Assembly (NCBI GenBank): GCA_919903025.1
Contig: CAKKSE010000031.1
Coordinates: 1,680-45,608, forward strand
Direction of reading: 5' to 3'
Length of the DNA: 43,929 nucleotides
From: Nitrospiria bacterium
Lineage (GTDB): Bacteria; Nitrospirota; RBG-16-64-22
In this document: positions 37,762 to 43,929 of the stretch, piece by piece
Layout of the letters: every line of letters starts with the position of its first letter
Numbering within the stretch: position 1 is the first letter of the stretch
Program-made: the position numbers and the translations under genes
Notes under the pieces: generated by a model
Database searches by the model: none
What the model was told of the DNA's origin: nothing
What the model saw: the letters and a program-made list of their open reading frames with translations, nothing else

Positions 37762-38649
37762 GTGGATACCGCCGTCGACGCTTTCCTTTCGTACCTCTCG
37801 GTCGAGAAAGGGCTCTCCCAGTCGACGCTCGACGCCTATTCGCGCGATCTCGTCTCGTACGCGAGGTTCCTCTCGGACGCCGGCGCCCCGATAGATCGAG
37901 GCGTCGAGAGACGGCTCGTCGCCGAGTATGTCGCCAGAGGGCGAAGAGCCGGTCTCTCCTCCGCGACGGTGTCCCGGCGTCTGTCGGCCATCAAGGGCTT
38001 CCACCGATTCCTCGTCCGCGAAGGGCTGGCCGCGAGCGACCCCACGGACCAGGTCGAGAGCGTCCGGCGGCGGCTCCCCCTTCCCAAGGTGCTCTCGCTC
38101 AACGAGGTGGAGCGGCTGCTGAGTGTCCCCGATCCGGCCACGCCCGCCGGCCTCCGGGACCGCGCCATGATCGAGATCCTCTATGCCTCCGGCCTTCGCG
38201 TCAGCGAGCTGGTCGGGCTCGACCAGAGATCGGTCAACCTCGAAGCCGGCTACCTGATGGCCAGGGGAAAAGGCTCCAAGGAACGTGTCGTGCCCCTCGG
38301 GGAACATGCCGTCCGCTGGGTCAAGACCTACCTTGACGAAGCCCGACCGCGGTTCGCCAAGGGGAGGGTCTCGCCCGCCCTCTTCATCACGTCCCGCGGA
38401 AAGCCGATGTCTCGCCAGCGGTTCTGGGGGCTGATCCGTTCCTACGCGCGCCGCGCGGGGCTTAAGCAGGTCCCCTCGCCGCACACCCTCCGACACTCGT
38501 TCGCAACCCACCTCCTGGAGCGGGGATCGGACCTCCGGTCCGTCCAGGCGATGCTGGGTCACGCGGACATCTCGACGACGCAGATCTACACGCACGTGGA
38601 CAGGGAACGGCTGATCGCCATCCATCGGAAACATCATCCGAGGGGATGA
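37762..38649 (+). CDS. xerD: XerC/XerD-type tyrosine recombinase
   Basis: FLSYLSVEKGLSQSTLDAYSRDL, ILYASGLRVSELVGL, SPHTLRHSFATHLLERGSDLRSVQAMLGHADISTTQIYTHV; start GTG 37762 likely (ORF opens at 37684). Confidence 0.9.
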   Translation: MDTAVDAFLSYLSVEKGLSQSTLDAYSRDLVSYARFLSDAGAPIDRGVERRLVAEYVARGRRAGLSSATVSRRLSAIKGFHRFLVREGLAASDPTDQVESVRRRLPLPKVLSLNEVERLLSVPDPATPAGLRDRAMIEILYASGLRVSELVGLDQRSVNLEAGYLMARGKGSKERVVPLGEHAVRWVKTYLDEARPRFAKGRVSPALFITSRGKPMSRQRFWGLIRSYARRAGLKQVPSPHTLRHSFATHLLERGSDLRSVQAMLGHADISTTQIYTHVDRERLIAIHRKHHPRG

Positions 38650-38655
38650 AAGAAA

Positions 38656-38782
38656 GCGATCAGCGATCAGCAGTCAGCGGTCGGCTTTCAGCTAAAAGAG
38701 CTCTGCATTTCGTTCTTGCTGACTGCTGATCGCTGAGTGCTGAATGCTTCCCTATCTTGCTGACCGCTGACGGCTGACCGCT
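38656..38782. repeat. Heptad-repeat element (NNTCAGC)5-core-(GCTGANN)n, left arm of a large inverted repeat
   Basis: Core 38660-38771 is the reverse complement of 41457-41568 with one mismatch seen (38737). Confidence 0.95.
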
Positions 38783-38795
38783 CCGGAGCTGTTCA

Positions 38796-41444
38796 TTGGA
38801 AATCATCACAACCCATACGAACGCCGACTTCGATTCCCTGGCCGGGATGGTGGGGGCCCAGAAGCTCTACCCGGACGCCCGGATCGTCTTCTCCGGATCG
38901 CAGGAGAGGCCGCTTCGCGACTTCTTTCTGCGGTCTCCCGCCGCAAGGGCTGTCTTGCCCGCGCGGCTCAAGGATATCGACTTCTCGGCCGTCACGCGCC
39001 TCGTCCTCGTCGACACCAAGTCCCGGAACCGCATCGGCCGCTTCGCCGAGATGCTGGACCGGCCCGATCTTCTCGTCCACATCTACGACCACCATCCGTA
39101 TCTCGAGGACGACATCCGCGGCGAAGTCGAACGGGTCGAGCCGGTCGGCGCGACGGCCACCTTGATGGCTGAGATACTGGCGGAAAGAGGGATCGGCTTG
39201 ACACCCGACGAGGCGACGATCCTCATGCTGGGAATCTACGAGGAGACCGGCTCGCTCACCTTCGCGTCGACGACCCCGCGCGACCTGGAAGCGGCCGCCC
39301 GGCTCCTTCGCCAGGGGGCCGACCTCAATGTCGTGGCCGACTTCATCATCCACGAACTCGACGCGGAGCAGGTCGACCTGCTGAACGACTTTCTCCACAG
39401 CGCCCGGACGATCGCGGTCGGCGGCGTCCCCATCCTGGTCGCCACGGCCGAGCGGGCCCACTACGTCGGCGACATGGCCCTCGTCGTCCACAAGCTGCGC
39501 GACACGGTGGGGGCGGGCGTCGTGATCGCCATCGCCCAGATGGAGGACCGGGTCCACGTCGTGATCCGGAGCCGGATGCCGGAGGTCGACGCGGGGACAC
39601 TGGCCGCCGTCGTCGGAGGCGGAGGGCATTCAACGGCCGCGTCGGCGACCGTCCGGGACGCCGCGCTCTCCGGCGTCGAGGCCCGTCTCCTGGACCGGCT
39701 CCGGGCCACGGCCCGGCCTCTCATCCGCGCTCATCAGATCATGACCGCCCCGGTCAAGACGATCGAGGCCCATCGGACGCTTGCCGAAGCCAACGATCTC
39801 ATGACCCGGTACGGCGTCAATGTCTTTCCCGTCGTCGAACCCGCCGGGAACGGCGGCCGGCTGATCGGCCTGATCTCGCGCGAGACCGTCCAGAAATCGA
39901 TCTTCCACGCCCTCGGAAACGAGCCCGTCGAGACGTTCATGCGGACGGACGTCCGGACCGCCTCGCCGGACACGCCCCTCTCGGAGATCGAGGAGAGCAT
40001 GATCGAGCACAACCAGCGCTTCATGCCCGTCCTCGGGAACGGACAAGTCATCGGCGCGATCACGCGCACCGATCTCCTTCGAGCCATGCACGATTTCTTC
40101 CTCCGGGCAACGACGCCCGAGGGCCTCCCCTTGGAGGAAGGGTTCCCCTCACGGGCGATCCGGCGGAACGTCGCCTCGCTCATGGCCGAGCGCCTCCCCG
40201 GCCCTCTCTTTCTCTTCCTTCGCTCGATCGCCGCCCTCGCCGACCGCATGGGAACGCGGGTCTACCTCGTCGGCGGGATCGTCCGGGACCTTTTTCTCGG
40301 CATCGAAAACCTCGACGCCGATCTCGTCGTCGAGGGAGACGGAATCGCGTTCGCCGAGGCGATCGTCCGGGAGGTCCCCGGCCGCGTCCGTCCGCACAAG
40401 CCGTTCGGCACGGCCGTCGTCGTCCTCGATTCGGGCCTGAAGATCGACGTCGCGTCCGCCCGGACGGAAGTCTACGAGACGCTCGCCGCTCTTCCGACGG
40501 TCGAGCTCTCGTCCATCAAGAAGGACCTCTACCGCCGCGACTTCACGATCAACACGCTCGCCATCCGGCTGAGCGAGGGCGAATTCGGCCAGCTCCTCGA
40601 CTTCTTCGGCGGACGGCGGGACCTCAAAGAACGGACGATCCGCGTTCTGCACGATCTCTCTTTCGTCGAGGACCCGACGCGCGTCTTCCGGGCGATCCGC
40701 TTCGAACAGCGCTTCGACTTCAAGATCAGCCGCCACACGAAGCGGCTCGTCGAGACGGCCGTCGCGATGGACATGTTTCACCGGCTGTCCGGCCCCCGCC
40801 TTTACGGTGAGCTCTGGCTCATCTTCGAGGAGGCCGACCCGGCGAAGACCGTCCAGCGGCTCAGGGACCTCGATCTCCTGAGGTTCATCCACCCGCGCCT
40901 CGACGTCTCCGCGGAGAAGATTCCCCACCTGGCGCGCGTCAAGGAGGCTCTCGCCTGGTACGCTCTCCTCTTCCAGGAACCGCCCGTCCGGGCTCCCATG
41001 GTCTACATGACCGCTCTCTTGGACCAACTGGAGGAAGCCGACGTTCTGGAAGTCGCGGCCCGGCTCTCCATCTCTCCGACGGACGGGGGAATCCTTCTCC
41101 TGCCCCGGCGAACGGCCCCATCCGTTCTCAGGACGCTCTCGCGCCGTCCTCCGCCCGCCCCGTCCGTGGTTTACGAGGCCCTCTCCCCGGTCCCGATCGA
41201 AGGGCTTCTCTATCTCCTCGCCAGCGCCCGGCCGAAGAGCGCGCAGAAGACGATCTCCGAGTTCATCACGCACGGCCGGTTCGTTCGCCCGCCGATCTCC
41301 GGCGACGATTTGACGGCGATGGGACTCGCGCCCGGACCGATCTACCGACAGATCATGGCCGAACTGCGCGCCGCGGCTCTCGATGGGCAATTGAAAGGGC
41401 GCGACGAGGCAATCGCGTGGGTAAAGGAGAAATACGGTCAATAG
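38796..41444 (+). CDS. DHH phosphoesterase-CBS-CCA/poly(A) nucleotidyltransferase fusion protein (882 aa)
   Basis: HTNADFDSLAGMVGAQKLYP, HIYDHHPYLEDD, two CBS-like repeats after RAHQIMTAPVKTIEAH, VYLVGGIVRDLFLGIENLDADLVVEGDG, RRDFTINTLAI; TTG start. Confidence 0.93.
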   Translation: MEIITTHTNADFDSLAGMVGAQKLYPDARIVFSGSQERPLRDFFLRSPAARAVLPARLKDIDFSAVTRLVLVDTKSRNRIGRFAEMLDRPDLLVHIYDHHPYLEDDIRGEVERVEPVGATATLMAEILAERGIGLTPDEATILMLGIYEETGSLTFASTTPRDLEAAARLLRQGADLNVVADFIIHELDAEQVDLLNDFLHSARTIAVGGVPILVATAERAHYVGDMALVVHKLRDTVGAGVVIAIAQMEDRVHVVIRSRMPEVDAGTLAAVVGGGGHSTAASATVRDAALSGVEARLLDRLRATARPLIRAHQIMTAPVKTIEAHRTLAEANDLMTRYGVNVFPVVEPAGNGGRLIGLISRETVQKSIFHALGNEPVETFMRTDVRTASPDTPLSEIEESMIEHNQRFMPVLGNGQVIGAITRTDLLRAMHDFFLRATTPEGLPLEEGFPSRAIRRNVASLMAERLPGPLFLFLRSIAALADRMGTRVYLVGGIVRDLFLGIENLDADLVVEGDGIAFAEAIVREVPGRVRPHKPFGTAVVVLDSGLKIDVASARTEVYETLAALPTVELSSIKKDLYRRDFTINTLAIRLSEGEFGQLLDFFGGRRDLKERTIRVLHDLSFVEDPTRVFRAIRFEQRFDFKISRHTKRLVETAVAMDMFHRLSGPRLYGELWLIFEEADPAKTVQRLRDLDLLRFIHPRLDVSAEKIPHLARVKEALAWYALLFQEPPVRAPMVYMTALLDQLEEADVLEVAARLSISPTDGGILLLPRRTAPSVLRTLSRRPPPAPSVVYEALSPVPIEGLLYLLASARPKSAQKTISEFITHGRFVRPPISGDDLTAMGLAPGPIYRQIMAELRAAALDGQLKGRDEAIAWVKEKYGQ

Positions 41445-41450
41445 GGAAAG

Positions 41451-41573
41451 TCAGCGGTCAGCGGTCAGCAAGATAGGGAAGCATTCAGCATTCAGCGATC
41501 AGCAGTCAGCAAGAACGAAATGCAGAGCTCTTTTAGCTGAAAGCCGACCGCTGACTGCTGATCGCTGACAGCT
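41451..41573. repeat. Heptad-repeat element, right arm of the large inverted repeat
   Basis: Reverse complement of 38660-38771 at 41457-41568. Confidence 0.95.
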
Positions 41574-41664
41574 ATTTTCAGGGGGGTTGGGGTGCGGGCT
41601 AACCGTCCAGGACGAACGGCCCGCCCGCACCCGAGGGGGACTTGCGGAGAGGGTTGTCTAGTCT

Positions 41665-42531
41665 TCAACTCTTCTTCTTGTGGTCATCGTCATCGTCATC
41701 GTCATCGTCGTGGTCGTCGTCTTTCTTCGCCGTCTCGCTCTTCTTGACCTCGACCTCCTTCGCGAGGATAGCCGTCGGTCCGGTAAGCGTCCCCTCGACC
41801 TCGACGGTCGCTCCAACGATAGGCGTCCCTTCGAACTTCGTCGATGAATCCGTCGTCACGGTGTACGTCGTTCCGCCCGAAGACACGGTGAGAGGCGAGA
41901 GCGAGGTGATGGTCCCCTTGATCTCGATCTTCCCAGAGCCCGACTTCTTCTCGCCGCTCTTCTCGTGGCAGTCGCTGTACGTCCCCTTCTGGCTGAACGC
42001 CTCCATGTGGAGGATCAGACCGCCCGACGCGCCCGCGACCGTGATCTTTCCTTCCACTTCGAGCTTGCCGTCCTCTTCGGTCGCCGTGACCGGGTTCGAG
42101 AGGAACATCCACGATCCGCTGGACGTCGTCTTCTCGAACTTGAGCTGGTACTGCCCGGCCGCAACTCCCGAGAACTCGAACTTGCCGTTCGGGCCTGTCG
42201 TCGCCGTTCCCGCCAGTGCGCCGCCGGGGTAGCCGAGCAACGTAACGGTGATCCCCGACGCCGGCTGGGACCCGTTCATCTGGACACACCCTTTCTTGTC
42301 GGCGATCGCCTCGCTCGGCGAGAGGAGGCCGCCTACGAACGTTCGGGCAAGCTGGTAGTACCGCTCGGGCGCAGGAGTCAGGCCGGCGACCGATGAATCC
42401 TGCGTGACCGTGCCGCCGATCGCCGCGTTGCCGCCGGACGGACCGGCTGGAGAAGACCCGCCCTTCCCGCCGCAAGCGCCCAAAGCCAGCGCCATCCCGA
42501 CGACCGTAACCGGCATTGCAAACCGCTTCAT
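41665..42531 (-). CDS. Lipoprotein with carboxypeptidase-regulatory-like and DUF5666-like segments and Asp/His-rich C-terminus
   Basis: Lipobox-like MALALGAC; VTLLGYPGGALAGTATTGPNGKFEFSGVAAGQYQLKFEK; IKGTITSLSPLTVSSGGTTYTVTTDSSTKF; tail KKDDDHDDDDDDDDDHKKKS. Confidence 0.75.
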   Translation of the reverse strand: MKRFAMPVTVVGMALALGACGGKGGSSPAGPSGGNAAIGGTVTQDSSVAGLTPAPERYYQLARTFVGGLLSPSEAIADKKGCVQMNGSQPASGITVTLLGYPGGALAGTATTGPNGKFEFSGVAAGQYQLKFEKTTSSGSWMFLSNPVTATEEDGKLEVEGKITVAGASGGLILHMEAFSQKGTYSDCHEKSGEKKSGSGKIEIKGTITSLSPLTVSSGGTTYTVTTDSSTKFEGTPIVGATVEVEGTLTGPTAILAKEVEVKKSETAKKDDDHDDDDDDDDDHKKKS

Positions 42532-42627
42532 CATTCCGGAGCTAAACCCACGGTGAGACATAGACCCTCCACCTCCTCGACATGGACAAGGACCAGGGAT
42601 CCCGCGTGGAATCAGTTCCCGCGACCT

Positions 42628-42729
42628 TCAGGTGGCGAGGAACGATCCAAGGATCATCAGCAACGAAACAACTACGATGTAACCGGCTCTCATTTTCTCG
42701 TCCCACCTTCTCATGGGCCATCGCCGCAT
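42628..42729 (-). CDS. Small single-TM peptide (33 aa)
   Basis: MRRWPMRRWDEKMRAGYIVVVSLLMILGSFLAT; AAGGAGGT 5 nt upstream of ATG. Confidence 0.6.
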   Translation of the reverse strand: MRRWPMRRWDEKMRAGYIVVVSLLMILGSFLAT

Positions 42730-42777
42730 ACCAAACCTCCTTGTCTCGGTCGGGATGATCGGTTCGATTACTGAAGA

Positions 42778-42793
42778 AGCAATGCAAATGCCA
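42778..42793 (-). promoter_or_regulatory. Sigma-54-type -24/-12 promoter
   Basis: Minus strand TGGCA-TTTGCA-TTGCT; GG and GC dinucleotides separated by exactly 10 nt. Confidence 0.6.
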
Positions 42794-43039
42794 CGAAGCC
42801 CCGCTGGAGGTTCCGGGCCGAGAATCAAAGCGTTACGAACGCAGGTCATCCTGAAGACTGGCAGAGGAACCCCCAAGGCTGTATGGGGTCCAATACACCC
42901 GCAAACACGGAATGTCGGTCGGATGTCAGGAAAGGCTTGTCATGTGAGCTTGCAAAGGGGAGAAAAGAGGTGAAAGGAGGGGGAGGCCTGTCGGTAAATG
43001 GGTGAACGTAAACGGGTGAACTTGCGGGGAATGAGCCTG

Positions 43040-43849
43040 CTAGGATTTGCGTTGGCGGGGAGATGGTCCTCCCGATCTGTCGCGGCTCTGCGGCCGTCCG
43101 CCGGAGGCGGGTTCCTCGGCGCGGTCCGTCTCGGCCTCCCAGGCTTGCAGAAGCGTCCCGCAGAGATCCTTCATGGACATTCTCTCGTCCATGGAGAGGC
43201 GCCTGAGCCTGGCAAACGCCTCGTTCTCCGTCAGCCCCTCGCGCTCCATCATGATCCCCTTGGTCCTCTCGATCGTCTTGCGGGCCGCGAGGGCCTCCTG
43301 GGCCTCGGCAAGCTCTTTTCGAAGACGGGCGATCTCGCGTGTCTGGTTCAAGACCATCTCGATCGCCGCCGAAAGGCAGATGTCGCAGGAGGGGGACTTT
43401 GGCGAAACGAGGTAGCCGGCCGCCTGCGCCTGAAAGGCGTCGTGCAGACCCGCAAGACTCGCCATGTTGCTGTCTGAGAGAACGATAGAGGGCGCGGCCT
43501 GGAGCAGAACGGGATCGGGGTGACGGGTCAACACGACACCGACGTCGAGACCGACAAGGCTGGTCACGGCCTCGGCGGGATTGGAGCATTCTCCCGCAAC
43601 CGAATATCCCAGACGCTCGGCGACGCACCGCAACGGGCCGCTGACGGATTCTTCCTTCGGGTCCTCGACGATGAAGACGGACCTCGGCGGCGCCTCCCCC
43701 GATGAAGCGGCGTGCCGAGGCAAGCCGGTGCGAGCGGCTTGGCCCGATGGTTTCTCCGTATTCGTTTGCCTGGAATCCTTTTCGATTCGGGGGGAAGAAA
43801 AGGAGCCGCGGCGTTGCGGTCGACCCGTGTTCATCATTCTATGTTCCAT
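43040..43849 (-). CDS. ANTAR-domain response regulator with degenerate receiver
   Basis: C-terminal ALAARKTIERTKGIMMEREGLTENEAFARLRRLSMDERMSMKDLCGTLL; N-terminal receiver-like region RSVFIVEDPKEE. Confidence 0.85.
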   Translation of the reverse strand: MEHRMMNTGRPQRRGSFSSPRIEKDSRQTNTEKPSGQAARTGLPRHAASSGEAPPRSVFIVEDPKEESVSGPLRCVAERLGYSVAGECSNPAEAVTSLVGLDVGVVLTRHPDPVLLQAAPSIVLSDSNMASLAGLHDAFQAQAAGYLVSPKSPSCDICLSAAIEMVLNQTREIARLRKELAEAQEALAARKTIERTKGIMMEREGLTENEAFARLRRLSMDERMSMKDLCGTLLQAWEAETDRAEEPASGGRPQSRDRSGGPSPRQRKS

Positions 43850-43929
43850 GCCCGGCGGAAACAGCGGCTTCGCTAGCTGAATAAAATCTTATCAGAACGA
43901 TTCCCCCTGTCAAGAACAAACAGGACAGT

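Noticed and set aside
37762-41573. Proven phase-variable invertible cassette or integrative element
   Set aside because: Only the geometry is seen; there is no attachment site, no alternative orientation data, and XerC/D is a housekeeping gene, so it stays a hypothesis.
42998-43477. Plus-strand ORF MGERKRVNLRGMSLLG... as a gene
   Set aside because: Lies antisense to the ANTAR gene and begins in octad-like sequence; composition typical of a mirror frame.

Overview
GC-rich bacterial chromosomal window, mostly housekeeping and respiratory genes, with nearly all genes from ~4.9 to 37.5 kb on the minus strand. No rRNA, tRNA, CRISPR array or transposase was recognised by eye. Main content: a DUF1800/DUF1501 pair; LysR regulator divergent from a DJ-1/PfpI protein; cytochrome cd1 nitrite reductase (nirS); HemW-like radical SAM enzyme; a FadL-SCP2-DsrE-FadL cluster; an ECF sigma/anti-sigma/MATE/Sm-like/PPDK-regulator gene run; a complete V/A-type ATP synthase locus (G-I-K-E-C-F-A-B-D); trpS, an M50 protease and two-subunit pyruvate carboxylase (pycB/pycA); a XerC/D recombinase; a DHH-CBS-CCA nucleotidyltransferase fusion; a lipoprotein; and an ANTAR regulator. 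The observations most worth follow-up are: (1) a promoter-driven structured leader upstream of fadL copy 2 with mutually exclusive antiterminator and terminator helices, a possible new riboswitch, attenuator or sRNA; (2) a 112-bp inverted repeat (111/112 by hand alignment) built of GCTGANN heptads, flanking exactly one gene (the CCA fusion) next to a Xer recombinase; (3) GGTGAATN octad repeats that supply stop codons, and possibly a start codon, to several genes; (4) a hairpin-partitioned V-ATPase operon; (5) an unannotated 33-aa membrane peptide behind a well-spaced sigma-54-type promoter; (6) the FadL/SCP2/DsrE cluster as a candidate hydrophobic-substrate system. Everything is based on reading the sequence; no searches or folding programs were run.
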